A DNA stretch of 32,313 bases from Oceanicola sp. S124 (GTDB lineage Bacteria; Pseudomonadota; Alphaproteobacteria; Rhodobacterales; Rhodobacteraceae): contig NZ_AFPM01000308.1 in NCBI RefSeq assembly GCF_000220565.1, positions 1 to 32,313 of the forward strand, read 5' to 3'. Below are positions 14,825 to 23,192 of the stretch, in pieces (position 1 is the stretch's first letter; each line of letters begins with the position of its first letter). The notes beneath the pieces were generated by a model, which made no database searches, was not told the origin of the DNA, and saw only the letters and a list, made by a program, of their open reading frames with translations. A program made the position numbers and the translations under genes.

Positions 14825-16561
14825 TCAGGCCCCTGCCCGCACGAGGTGACCTTCACCCGCGCTCTCATAGCGCGGCGCGTCGGGTTCCCAGCCCATGGGA
14901 CGGACCAGCGAGGGGATCTCGGTCAGGTCGATGCCATAGTCACTGTGGCGCCGGTCGAGCGAGGGCACGGCCTTGATCAGCTGGCGCGTGTAGTCGTGGC
15001 GCGGATTGGCCAGCACCTCGGAGGTGGGTCCGATCTCGACGATCTGACCGGCGTAGACCACGGCGATGCGATGCGCGATGCGCTCGACCACCGCCATGTC
15101 GTGAGTCACGAACAGATAGGCCAGGCCGAATTCGTTCTGCAGGTCGATCAGCAGGTCCAGCACCTTGGCCTGCACCGAGACGTCCAGCGCCGAGACCGCC
15201 TCGTCCAGCACCAGGATCGAGGGGTTCAGCATCAGCGCGCGGGCGATGCACAGCCGCTGGCGCTGACCGCCCGAGAACTCATGCGGATAGCGCGCCAGGC
15301 TGTCGGCGGGCAGGCCGACGCGATCCAGCAGCATCTCCATCCGCGACACCGCCTCGGCGTCGATGCGGCGGCGCACGGCGATCAGCGGTTCGGCCAGCAG
15401 CTGCTTCACCGTCAGCCGGGGATTGAGCGAGGCGTTGGGGTTCTGGAACACCATCTGCACCGGCTTGTCCGACACGGCCCCGGCCAGACCCTCGGCCCGG
15501 ATGCGGCCCTTGGTCGGGCGTACCAGGTCCAGGATCGCCCGCGCCGTGGTCGACTTGCCGGACCCGCTTTCGCCGACGATGCCCAGGGTCTCGCCCTGCA
15601 TCAGGTCGAAGCCCACGCCCTCGACCGCATGGACATTGCCGGTCTGCCGCTTCAGCAGGCCCGCGCGGACCGGAAAGCGGACCGTCAGGTCCTCGACCTC
15701 CAGCACCTTGCGGCTGCCTTCGTCGCGCTGCATGTCATGGCGCACCGAGCGCCCGTCCGAGAAATGCGGCACCGCGTTCAGCAGGTGCTTCGTATAATCA
15801 TGCTGCGGGTTGTCCAGAACCGCGTCCAGCATCCCCTGCTCGACCACCTCGCCCTGCTGCATGACCATGACGCGATCAGCGAAACCGGCGACGAGGCCGA
15901 TGTCATGGGTGATGAAGATCATTCCGGTGCCGGTCTCGCGCTTCATCTCGGACAAGAGGCCCATGATCTGCGCCTGAATGGTCACGTCCAGCGCCGTCGT
16001 CGGCTCGTCCGCGATCAGCAGGCGCGGGTTCGAAGCCAGGGCGATGGCGATCATCACCCGTTGCAGCATACCCCCCGACAGCTGGTGCGGCGCATAGGTC
16101 AGGCGGCGGGCGGCATCGGGGATGCGCACCCTCTCCAGCGCCTCGCGGGCGGCCGTCTTCGCCTCTGCGCCCGACATGGCGAACTGGATGCGGAAGACCT
16201 CTTCGATCTGGGTGCCGATGCTCAGCACCGGGTTCAGCGAGGTCATCGGCTCCTGGAAGATCATGCCGATCTCGCGGCCCCGGATGCCTTCCAGCTGGCG
16301 CTCTTCGGCGCGGGCCAGGTCGATTGTGCTGCCATCGGCGCGGGTGAAGGCGGTGCTGCCCGAGGTGATGCGCCCGCCGCCGAAGTCGATCAGCCGGTTC
16401 ACCGCCATCGAGGTCACGGATTTGCCCGAGCCGCTTTCGCCGACGATGGCCAGGGTCTCGCCCGGGGCGAGGTCGAAGCTGACGCCGTGGACGACCTCGT
16501 TGCTTTCGGGTCGGGGGCCGAAGCCCACCTTGAGGTCGCGGACGGATAGCAGGCTGCTCAT
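14825..16561 (-). CDS. Fused double ATP-binding protein of an oligopeptide-type ABC importer
   Basis: A 578-residue protein with two complete ATPase domains, as in GsiA or YejF. The first half has GESGSGKS (41-48), LSGGMLQRV and [12 protein letters not shown]; the second has a second [17 protein letters not shown] and [12 protein letters not shown]. After each half comes the C-terminal oligopeptide-transporter segment (first: [14 protein letters not shown]; second: [14 protein letters not shown]). It powers the permease pair encoded upstream. Its start overlaps the second permease stop (ATGA). The last 40 residues (about 535-578) are a non-conserved tail. Confidence 0.94.
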   Translation of the reverse strand: MSSLLSVRDLKVGFGPRPESNEVVHGVSFDLAPGETLAIVGESGSGKSVTSMAVNRLIDFGGGRITSGSTAFTRADGSTIDLARAEERQLEGIRGREIGMIFQEPMTSLNPVLSIGTQIEEVFRIQFAMSGAEAKTAAREALERVRIPDAARRLTYAPHQLSGGMLQRVMIAIALASNPRLLIADEPTTALDVTIQAQIMGLLSEMKRETGTGMIFITHDIGLVAGFADRVMVMQQGEVVEQGMLDAVLDNPQHDYTKHLLNAVPHFSDGRSVRHDMQRDEGSRKVLEVEDLTVRFPVRAGLLKRQTGNVHAVEGVGFDLMQGETLGIVGESGSGKSTTARAILDLVRPTKGRIRAEGLAGAVSDKPVQMVFQNPNASLNPRLTVKQLLAEPLIAVRRRIDAEAVSRMEMLLDRVGLPADSLARYPHEFSGGQRQRLCIARALMLNPSILVLDEAVSALDVSVQAKVLDLLIDLQNEFGLAYLFVTHDMAVVERIAHRIAVVYAGQIVEIGPTSEVLANPRHDYTRQLIKAVPSLDRRHSDYGIDLTEIPSLVRPMGWEPDAPRYESAGEGHLVRAGA

Positions 16562-17397
16562 GCCAGGGCCCTCCGGGTCTTGGGGTCGAGAAGGTCGCGC
16601 AGCGCATCGCCCAGCAGGTTGAAGCCCAGCACGGCGAAGCTGAGCGCCACGGCGGGCACCAGCAGCAGCCAGGGGGCCATCTCCATCAGGTTGCGGGCAT
16701 CGGCCAGCATCAGGCCCAGCGAGGCCTGTGGCGGCTGGGTGCCGAGGCCGAGGAAGGACAGCCCCGCCTCGGTGATCAGCGCCCAGGCCAGCGCCAGGGT
16801 GATCTGCACGGTCAGCGGGGCGACGAGGTTCAGCGCCAGGTGGCGGGACATGATGTAGCGCCGGGACGAGCCGAAGCTGCGCGCCGCATCGACGAAATCG
16901 CGCCGCTTCAGCGACAGCGCCGGGCCGCGCACGACGCGCGTGAAGATCGGCGTGTAGACGATGGCGATGGCCAGGATCGAGGTCCAGCCCGAGGGCCCCA
17001 TGATGGCGATGATCAGCAGCGCCAGCAGGATGGCCGGGAAGGCCAGCAGCACATCCATCAGCCGCATCACGATGCCGTCCCAGAGGCCTCCGTACCAGGC
17101 GGCGGTCAGGCCCAGAACGGTGCCCGCCAGCGTCGCCACGGCGACCGAGAAGAACGAGACGATGAAGCTCTGCGCCACGCCGACCATCAGCCGGGACAGC
17201 ACGTCGCGCCCGAACATGTCGGTGCCGAAGAGATGGCTGGCCGAGGGCGCCTGCAGGCGCGCCAGCCGGTCCTGGGCCAGCGGATCGAAGGGCGACAGCC
17301 CCGCCTTGCCCGCAATGGCGGCCAGCAGGAAGACCAGGACGATGATCAGGCCGATCCGGCCCGAGGGGTGGCGAAGAAGATCACGAAAGAGGGACAT
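16558..17397 (-). CDS. Oligopeptide-type ABC transporter permease (DppC/GsiD-like)
   Basis: A 279-residue inner-membrane protein. The first helix is IGLIIVLVFLLAAIAGKAG. SHLFGTDMFGRDVLSRL is the hallmark of the DppC/OppC family, and the ATPase-docking EAA loop is DAARSFGSSRRYIMSRHLA with LNLVAPLTVQ after it. Stop and start of the two permease genes overlap. ATG at 17397 is preferred; a GTG at 17400 would add one residue. With the first permease it forms the channel for the salvage importer. Confidence 0.93.
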   Translation of the reverse strand: MSLFRDLLRHPSGRIGLIIVLVFLLAAIAGKAGLSPFDPLAQDRLARLQAPSASHLFGTDMFGRDVLSRLMVGVAQSFIVSFFSVAVATLAGTVLGLTAAWYGGLWDGIVMRLMDVLLAFPAILLALLIIAIMGPSGWTSILAIAIVYTPIFTRVVRGPALSLKRRDFVDAARSFGSSRRYIMSRHLALNLVAPLTVQITLALAWALITEAGLSFLGLGTQPPQASLGLMLADARNLMEMAPWLLLVPAVALSFAVLGFNLLGDALRDLLDPKTRRALA

Positions 17398-18356
17398 CAC
17401 TTGGTCTCGAAACGGATACGGGGGTCGAGCGCGGCATAGGCGAGATCCACCAGCAGGTTCACGACCATGAAGTTGAAGGCGATGAACAGGATCGTGCCCT
17501 GCACCAGCGCGTAATCGCGCTGCTGGATCGCATCCAGAACGACGCGGCCCAGCCCCGGCAGGGCGAAGATCTGCTCGACCAGCACGGCACCGCCCAGCAG
17601 GTAGCCGAACTCGACGCCCGACAGGGTGACCAGCGGGATCAGCGCATTGGGCAGCGCATGGCGCCAGATCACCCGGCGCCGCGACAGCCCCTTCGAGCGC
17701 GCGGTGCGGACGTAGTCCTCGGAGAGGATGTCCAGCATGGCCGAACGCGAGACCCGTATGACGGCGGCGGCGAAGGCCGTGCCGAGGGTCAGCGCGGGCA
17801 GGATCATCTGCGACAGGTTGCCCAGCGGATCCTGCCAGAAGGGCACGAAGCTGCCCATCTGCGGCAGCACGCCGAAGAAGACCGACAGCGAGAAGATCAG
17901 CAGCAGGCCGACCACGAAGCCCGGCGTCGACTGGCCCAGCATGGCGACGACACGGACGGCAAGGTCGCCGGGACGGTCCTTGTGGGTGGCGGCGTAGATC
18001 CCGGCGGGCAGGCCGATCACCAGCGACAGCAGCATCGACAGCACTGCCAGTTCCAGCGTCAGCGAGAAGTGGTCGAAGATCACCCGCAGCACCGGCTGGC
18101 CGTAGGTGGTCGAGATCCCGAAGTCCCCCTGCACCACCCCCGACAGCCAGCGCCAGAACTGCACGAAGATGTTCTGATCGAGCCCGAAATAGGCTGTCAG
18201 CGCCTCGCGCTGCGCCGGGGTCAGCAGGCCGGATTCGGTGCCGAGCATCGCGGTGATCGCGTCACCCGGCACCAGCCTGATCGCTATGAAGACGAAGACC
18301 GAGACGCCGAACATCACCAGGGGAAACGCCAGCAGGCGCTTGAGCGGATAGGGCAT
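17397..18356 (-). CDS. Oligopeptide-type ABC transporter permease (DppB/GsiC-like)
   Basis: A 319-residue inner-membrane protein with the N-terminal helix of the family (LLAFPLVMFGVSVFVFIAIR), LVPGDAIT, FGLDQNIFVQFWRWL and GDFGIS, all typical of DppB/OppB. The EAA loop reads EDYVRTARSKGLSRRRVIWR followed by HALPNALIPLVTL. It starts at ATG 18356 behind a purine-rich leader, 21 bases after the binding-protein stop. Confidence 0.94.
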   Translation of the reverse strand: MPYPLKRLLAFPLVMFGVSVFVFIAIRLVPGDAITAMLGTESGLLTPAQREALTAYFGLDQNIFVQFWRWLSGVVQGDFGISTTYGQPVLRVIFDHFSLTLELAVLSMLLSLVIGLPAGIYAATHKDRPGDLAVRVVAMLGQSTPGFVVGLLLIFSLSVFFGVLPQMGSFVPFWQDPLGNLSQMILPALTLGTAFAAAVIRVSRSAMLDILSEDYVRTARSKGLSRRRVIWRHALPNALIPLVTLSGVEFGYLLGGAVLVEQIFALPGLGRVVLDAIQQRDYALVQGTILFIAFNFMVVNLLVDLAYAALDPRIRFETK

Positions 18357-18377
18357 CTGTCCCGGTCTCCCGTCTGC

Positions 18378-19892
18378 TTACCTGTCGATGGTCACGTCAG
18401 AGAGCGCAAAGAGCGATCCCGTGGGGGTGGCGACGAAACCGTTCACGTCCTCCTGCGCGGCGGCATAGGAGAAGCCAGTGTAGAGCCAGACCCAGGGCGA
18501 GGCCTCGACCAGCTTGTTTTCCAGCTCGGCGAAGATCTCCTTGCGCGCTTCGGGGTCGGTGGTGACGCGGCCCTCGGTCATCAGGCGGTCCAGGTCGTCG
18601 TCGATGTAATGGGCGACCTTCTGGAAGGTGGCCTCCTTCATCCAGTAGCGGTTGTACATGGTGAAGGGATCGGGCTTGCCGCCGTTCAGCGCCACCGCCA
18701 TGTCGAAGTCACCGGCCAGCCAGCGGTCGACGTAGACGTTCAGTTCGAGCAACTGGATCTTCAGGTCGATGCCGATCTCGGCCAGCTGCGACTGGATCAC
18801 CTGCGCTTCCGAGGCGGCGGTCGGCGGCTCGCCGGTGGCGGCCATGATCTCGGCCGAGAAACCGTCGGCGAAGCCTGCCTCGGACATCAGCGCCCTGGCC
18901 TTGTCCAGATCCTGCTCGTAGCAGAACAGGTCGCTGACTTCATTGCCGTAGGCGGCCATGGTCATCGGGCCGGTCACCGCGCCCTCGCCCAGCAGGGCGG
19001 TGTCCAGGATGTCCTGGCGGTCGAGCGCGCAGGAGATCGCCTGACGCACCTTCAGCTCGGTCATCGCGTCGCGCTCGGCGTTCAGCTGCAGCACGTGATA
19101 GGACAGCACCGGCGCCTTCTCCAGCTTCAGGCCCGGGGTCTGGGGGATCAGCGTGGCGACGAAGGGATCGTTGATCAGCGCGAAATCGACCTGGCCGGAG
19201 CGCAGCGCGGCAAGGATCGCTGTCTCATCCGGCAGCACCGAGATGTCGAGGCCGTCGATGGCCACCTCACCGCCCGCCCAACCGTCATTGGCAACCAGCT
19301 TGGCGCCGGAATTCGGCGTCCAGCTTTCGAACTTGAACGGGCCCGAGCCGACGACCTCAGTGCCTAGGGTGCCCGCCTCGATGGCCGAGGCCGGGACGAT
19401 GGCGGCATTCAGCGTCGCCAGCGCGGTCAGGAAGGGCACGTTCGGGCCGTCCAGCTTGAAGACCACGGTCTTGTCGTCCGGCGTCACGATCTCGGTGATC
19501 GAGGTGTAGTTGGCCCGGGCCGAGGCGCCGGTTTCCTCGTCGAGGATCCGCTCGAAGGTGGCCTTGACGTCGGCCGAGGTGACGGGCGTGCCATCATGGA
19601 AGGTGGCATCGGCCTGCAGATGCAGGGTCAGTTCCGTCGCCTCGTCGTTGAAGGCCCAGTCGGTGGCCAGCGCCGGGGCGATGGCGGCATCGGCATCCAG
19701 GCGCACCAGCGGCTCGTACATCAGCTCAAGGAAGCGGATCGACGAGAAGGCGGTCTGCTTGTGCGGATCGAGGCCGGTGGCATCCTGCGACCAGGCGACC
19801 TTCAGCGTCTCGGCCATCGCCGGGCTCAGCGCCCCGGCGGAGAGCGCAAGGGCCAGGCCCATGGCGGTCAGCGGCTTGGAAAAGTGTTTCAT
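18378..19892 (-). CDS. Oligopeptide-type ABC transporter substrate-binding protein (SBP_bac_5)
   Basis: A 504-residue periplasmic protein, signal peptide about 1-27 (ending MAE). Family hallmarks are LKVAWSQDATGLDPHK at the mature N-terminus, FLELMYEPLVRLD, LHLQADATFHDGTPVTSADV and VVGSGPFKFESW. Size and layout match DppA/GsiB binders of short peptides. In the context of murQ and anmK the ligand may be a muropeptide or anhydroMurNAc-peptide; Agrobacterium imports muropeptides with a comparable ABC system (YejBEF with YepA). The assignment of cargo is inference. It lies 43 bases after murQ. Confidence 0.92.
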   Translation of the reverse strand: MKHFSKPLTAMGLALALSAGALSPAMAETLKVAWSQDATGLDPHKQTAFSSIRFLELMYEPLVRLDADAAIAPALATDWAFNDEATELTLHLQADATFHDGTPVTSADVKATFERILDEETGASARANYTSITEIVTPDDKTVVFKLDGPNVPFLTALATLNAAIVPASAIEAGTLGTEVVGSGPFKFESWTPNSGAKLVANDGWAGGEVAIDGLDISVLPDETAILAALRSGQVDFALINDPFVATLIPQTPGLKLEKAPVLSYHVLQLNAERDAMTELKVRQAISCALDRQDILDTALLGEGAVTGPMTMAAYGNEVSDLFCYEQDLDKARALMSEAGFADGFSAEIMAATGEPPTAASEAQVIQSQLAEIGIDLKIQLLELNVYVDRWLAGDFDMAVALNGGKPDPFTMYNRYWMKEATFQKVAHYIDDDLDRLMTEGRVTTDPEARKEIFAELENKLVEASPWVWLYTGFSYAAAQEDVNGFVATPTGSLFALSDVTIDR

Positions 19893-19935
19893 GTCGAACT
19901 CCAGGTTGGGTGTCCGGGCGCCTCTCGCGGCCCGG

Positions 19936-20916
19936 TTATTCAGCGTCTGTCTTGGGGTGCCCGTCTTTGGCGGGCTGCCCGTCTGTCCTTGTCGTCCCGT
20001 CGATGGCCTGCCTCAGCACTCCGCCCGAGGCCCGCAAGCGGGCCGCCGAGGTTTCCGGGTCAAGCCCGGTCATCTGCATGAAGAGGGCAAGCTTGACGTC
20101 ATTGCCTGCCTGTTCCAGCAGCCGGTCCGCCTCTTCGGGGGCGATGCCGGTGGTTTCGCACAGGATGCCGACGGCCCGCGTGCGCAGCTTCAGGTTCGAG
20201 ACCCTCAGGTCGACCATCAGGTTCTCGTAGGTCTTGCCGATGCGGATCATCGCGCCGGTGCTGATCATGTTCAGCACCATCTTCTGCGCGGTCCCCGACT
20301 TCAGCCGGGTCGAGCCGGTCAGCACCTCGGGGCCGACCATGGGCGCGATGGCGATCTCGGCGTGGCGGGTGATCGCGGACCCCGGGTTGCAGGTCAGCGC
20401 CACGGTCACCGCGCCGAGATCCCGCGCGTAATCGAGCGCGCCCAGCACGTAGGGCGTCTTGCCGCTGACGGCGATGCCGACAACGACATCCCGGTCGGTC
20501 AGGGATATGGCGCGCAGGTCTTCGGCGCCCTGTGCCCGGTCATCCTCGGCGCCTTCGACCGCGTCGCGCAGGGCGATGTCCCCCCCGGCGATGATGCCCA
20601 CCACCATGCCAGGATCGACCGAGAAGGTCGGCGGGCATTCCGAGGCGTCCAGCACCCCGAGCCGCCCCGAGGTCCCTGCCCCGATGTAGACCAGCCGCCC
20701 GCCGTCGCGGAAGGCGGCCTCGACGTGGGTCACGGTCTGGGCGATGGCGGGCAGTTCGGTCTGCACGGCGGCAGCCACATGGGCGTCCTCGGAATTGATC
20801 AGGGCCAGCATCTCGGCGACCGGCAGGCGGTCGATCTGCTGCGTGCGGGGGTTGCGCCCCTCGGAGACGAGACCCCGCAGCGCGGCAACGGCATCGGTAT
20901 CAATTCTGGTGGTCAC
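19936..20916 (-). CDS. murQ: N-acetylmuramic acid 6-phosphate etherase
   Basis: A 326-residue SIS-domain lyase. It removes D-lactate from MurNAc-6-phosphate to give GlcNAc-6-phosphate. Hallmarks are EGRNPRTQQIDRL near the start, YIGAGTSGRLGVLDASECPP (78-97), GIIAGG, VEGAEDD, GIAVSGKTPYV and LKSGTAQKMVLNMIST. The two catalytic glutamates of the family correspond to Glu 93 and probably Glu 124. It starts at GTG 20916 (GTGACCACC). The last 20 or so residues are a polar tail not typical of the family. First gene of the salvage operon, divergent from murR. Confidence 0.95.
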   Translation of the reverse strand: MTTRIDTDAVAALRGLVSEGRNPRTQQIDRLPVAEMLALINSEDAHVAAAVQTELPAIAQTVTHVEAAFRDGGRLVYIGAGTSGRLGVLDASECPPTFSVDPGMVVGIIAGGDIALRDAVEGAEDDRAQGAEDLRAISLTDRDVVVGIAVSGKTPYVLGALDYARDLGAVTVALTCNPGSAITRHAEIAIAPMVGPEVLTGSTRLKSGTAQKMVLNMISTGAMIRIGKTYENLMVDLRVSNLKLRTRAVGILCETTGIAPEEADRLLEQAGNDVKLALFMQMTGLDPETSAARLRASGGVLRQAIDGTTRTDGQPAKDGHPKTDAE

Positions 20917-20955
20917 TGATTCACCCGGCGTCCTCGACCTGCTTTCTCACAAGCT

Positions 20956-20970
20956 GGAATTTTTTATTCC
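20956..20970. promoter_or_regulatory. Candidate MurR/RpiR operator 1
   Basis: GGAAT-TTTTT-ATTCC is a perfect 15-base inverted repeat in the divergent murQ/murR promoter. A TTGACA hexamer on the minus strand (20974-20979) lies beside it, so binding would block murQ transcription. Palindromes with such arms around an A/T core are typical of RpiR-family sites. Confidence 0.6.
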
Positions 20971-20988
20971 CCATGTCAAACTATGCTT

Positions 20989-21003
20989 TGCATATTTTAT
21001 TCC
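20989..21003. promoter_or_regulatory. Candidate MurR/RpiR operator 2 (degenerate)
   Basis: TGCAT-ATTTT-ATTCC shares the right arm and the five-base A/T core with operator 1, and three of five positions in the left arm. The centres are 33 bases apart, close to three helix turns, placing both sites on the same face of the DNA. Confidence 0.45.
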
Positions 21004-21204
21004 TTCCGGCGAAGCTGAGCAGATCCCCGGTCACCGTCGGGCCCGGCAATCACCCGCACCGCACCGGAAAAACGTCGTGAATTCGGCGGTTTGCCCGGCT
21101 ATCCTGCGCCCTGCGACAGGTTGCCGGGGCCGCCGCCCCGCCCCGGACGGCTCTGTCCGGCCACCCCGTGCACTGCCCGCGAACCGGGCTGGAAGGAGAT
21201 CAGG

Positions 21205-22053
21205 ATGTCGGTCCTCACCGTCCTCAAAGCCCAGCTTCCCGGTTTCACCGCCGGGGAGCGCGAGATCGCGGAATACGTTCTGGCCAGCCCCGAGAAGGTG
21301 GTGCAGCTGTCTTCGGCCGGGCTGGCCAAGGCCACCGGGCGCAGCCAGTCCGGGGTGGTGAAGCTGTGCCAGAAGCTGGGATATCGCGGCTACCAGGACT
21401 TCAAGATCGCCGTCAGCCAGGCCACGGCGCAAAGCTGGCCCACGCCCTCGGACATGGTGCATGGCACCATCGAAAGCTCCGACAGCTATCAGAGCACGAT
21501 CCAGAAGCTGATCGGGTCCAAGATGAATGCGATCCAGCAGTCGATCCAGGTCAACGGAGAGCCCGCCCTGCGCCGCGCCCTCGATGCCATCCTCACGGCG
21601 CGGCGGGTGCAGCTTGTCGGGGTCGGCGCCTCGAGCCTCGTGGCGCGGGACTTCACCTACAAGCTGCAGAAGCTGGGGTGCTTCGTGCTCTTCGACGCCG
21701 ACAGCCACATCCAGATCGCCAATACCTCGACCCTGCGCGAGGGCGACGTGATCCTGGCCCTGTCCTATTCCGGGGCCAGCATCGAGACGGTGCAGATCGC
21801 CGAGGCCGCGAAGGCGCGCGGGGCGACGCTGATCAGCCTGACCGGGATGCATCCGAACCGCCTGTCGGGCCTGGCCGATATCCAGCTGTTCCTGGTCGCG
21901 GACGAGGACAAGGTCCGCTCGTCGGCCATCGCCAGCCGCGATGCGCAGCTTGCCATGGCGGACCTGCTGTTTATCCTTGCCATCCAGCGGCGCCCCGATG
22001 CGACATCCAAGATCCAGGCGGCAGAGCAGGCCGTGGCGGTCCTGAAATCCTGA
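21205..22053 (+). CDS. MurR/RpiR-family transcriptional regulator
   Basis: A 282-residue regulator. Residues 1-77 form the HTH_6 DNA-binding domain (TAGEREIAEYVLASPEKVVQ, LAKATGRSQSGVVKLCQKLG). Residues about 105-262 form a SIS domain that binds a phosphosugar (VQLVGVGASSLVARDFTYKL, ILALSYSGASIETVQIAEAA). In enteric bacteria MurR senses MurNAc-6-phosphate; divergence from murQ makes the same effector likely. ATG at 21205 follows a strong GGAAGGAGATCAGG leader; the open frame continues upstream to 21091 but that part is GC-rich spacer and is rejected. The 288-base interval to murQ holds the two operator candidates. Confidence 0.9.
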   Translation: MSVLTVLKAQLPGFTAGEREIAEYVLASPEKVVQLSSAGLAKATGRSQSGVVKLCQKLGYRGYQDFKIAVSQATAQSWPTPSDMVHGTIESSDSYQSTIQKLIGSKMNAIQQSIQVNGEPALRRALDAILTARRVQLVGVGASSLVARDFTYKLQKLGCFVLFDADSHIQIANTSTLREGDVILALSYSGASIETVQIAEAAKARGATLISLTGMHPNRLSGLADIQLFLVADEDKVRSSAIASRDAQLAMADLLFILAIQRRPDATSKIQAAEQAVAVLKS

Positions 22054-22740
22054 GCGCCGTCGCCGAGCCGTTGCCCACTGCCACGGGCCGCCCCGTCGCG
22101 CCGCCCCTCGCCGCGCCCCTCCAGGGCAGCTGCCGTCGGTCGCAGAAGGCCGCGATTCCCGGCATGACTTCCTCGGCTTCCCAGCAGTCCGCCAGGGCGG
22201 CTGCGGCAGCGCATTCCAGGACCCAAGCACCAGCGCCAGCGTCAACGCCCCGTCAAGCTTGCCCTGCCGATCCTACGCGGCCTGCTCCTTCATCCAACCC
22301 AGATCACCGTCGGAGCAGAAACTGCGCCCTCGGCCCGCAACACCACCGCTCGCAGCGCCGCCTACGCGGACAGCCACTCGGCTGCGCCGCACTGCTCGCC
22401 GAGCATCTGCAGGGTCATCGGTCAGCCACCAAGCCTGCCGGATGCCAGACTGTCCTGACAGCCTGAGAGGGTCGCCGCCCGCTGCGCGCCATCGCGTCTG
22501 CGCGACCCCCTGTCGACAGGGACCGTTTTGCGCTCGGAAAGAGGATGGGCCTGGACGCAAATGGCGGAACCGCCCGCCTCCGGCGTGACAGGAGAGTGCG
22601 TTGCGCCCCTGCCGGGCTGCCTGGGAGCGTGCTGCGAACGAGCGGCCCTTGGCGCGTTCGTGGGCGGCAGGCCCCGGACGAGGCAATACCACCACGGCGA
22701 AGGGGACCCGACGACAAAGAAGTAGAGATCATGGGGGGAG
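22054..22740. other. Gene-poor interval of about 690 bases
   Basis: Between murR and tRNA-His no reading frame shows a recognisable protein, a ribosome site and consistent coding texture together. Several frames are open on both strands because of the GC content, but their translations are low-complexity arginine/alanine/proline-rich. A short minus-strand stretch around 22135-22215 reads more like protein (ADCWEAEEVMPGIAAFCDRR) and could be a gene fossil. Two palindromes share the arms CTGTC/GACAG: 22450-22461 and 22508-22521. No terminal inverted repeats or transposase motifs are visible. Confidence 0.5.
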
Positions 22741-22817
22741 TGGTACCGCCTCCCCGGCTTGAACGGGGGACCTCTGGATCCACAATCCAGCGCTCTAACC
22801 AACTGAGCTAAGGCGGC
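22741..22817 (-). tRNA. tRNA-His (anticodon GTG)
   Basis: A 77-base cloverleaf including an encoded CCA end. The acceptor GCCGCCT pairs with AGGCGGT, the D arm has AGCTCAGTTGGTTAGAGC, the anticodon stem-loop CTGGA-TTGTGGA-TCCAG gives anticodon GTG, and the T arm is CCCCG-TTCAAGC-CGGGG. The first acceptor pair is G1:U72 and the discriminator is A73. The base before G1 is T on this strand, so no encoded G-1 is seen. Absence of G-1 together with A73 is the known alphaproteobacterial form of tRNA-His. A well-formed promoter lies just upstream. Confidence 0.97.
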
Positions 22818-22828
22818 ACGTGGAGGCT

Positions 22829-22857
22829 CATCTACCCAGAGGGGCGGGCGAATGCAA
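22829..22857 (-). promoter_or_regulatory. Promoter of tRNA-His
   Basis: On the minus strand TTGCAT (22857-22852), a 17-base spacer and TAGATG (22834-22829) form a sigma-70-type promoter, placing the start of transcription only a few bases ahead of the tRNA 5' end at 22817. Confidence 0.7.
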
Positions 22858-22899
22858 GGGGCCAATCGCACAAAATCGACCCCGCTGTTCGGTCCCCCG

Positions 22900-23025
22900 A
22901 AAAGGGAAACGCCACCTTCGGGAGAGCATCCGAAGGTGGCGTCTGGGACAAGGCCCGGACGGTCCGGGCTGGATCTTCCGAGACTGGCGGAACCGAGGGA
23001 AGGCCCGGCAGGCTCTGCGTATCGC
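22900..23025 (-). ncRNA. Candidate small RNA upstream of tRNA-His
   Basis: A minus-strand transcript starting near 23022 would run through a short palindrome (GCCCGGAC around 22961) into a very strong terminator hairpin at 22909-22942 followed by TTTCCCTTTTC. A TTGCCG hexamer (23057-23052) followed by the AT-richest DNA of the interval supplies a possible promoter, though its -10 is poor. No open frame with a ribosome site lies inside. No known RNA family is recognised. The terminator has no other gene to serve: the nearest upstream minus-strand gene, mmcB, is more than 450 bases away with a plus-strand gene in between. Confidence 0.4.
22909..22942 (-). terminator. Strong intrinsic terminator (minus strand)
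   Basis: ACGCCACCTTCGG and CCGAAGGTGGCGT pair perfectly over 13 positions around an eight-base loop. On the minus strand it is followed by TTTCCCTTTTC; on the plus strand no T-run follows. It therefore ends a minus-strand transcript. Confidence 0.75.
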
Positions 23026-23192
23026 GTTTAGACTCTTATCCAGCGAAAATACGGCAAAATTGTGGCGCAGCCCCGTGATTATGCCCCTGAGGTCTCATTT
23101 CCGCCGCAAAGCGCCCTGCCCTGCCCCCCGGCACCTCTTGCCAATCGCCCCGCCCCCGGGGTAACGATCCGCAGTCATTTCCGGAGGGCTCC

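Noticed and set aside
14585-16549. 654-codon plus-strand frame opposite the fused ATPase
   Set aside because: Shadow of a gene with two complete sets of ATPase motifs.
17658-19367. 569-codon plus-strand frame opposite permease and binding protein
   Set aside because: Low-complexity His/Gln/Asp/Arg-rich translation; shadow of the ABC transporter genes.
22054-22740. Insertion sequence remnant
   Set aside because: No terminal inverted repeats, target duplication or transposase catalytic motifs could be found by eye; left as an unexplained interval.
22422-22871. 149-codon minus-strand frame running through tRNA-His
   Set aside because: It reads across the tRNA gene and has arginine/proline-rich low-complexity sequence; not a credible protein.
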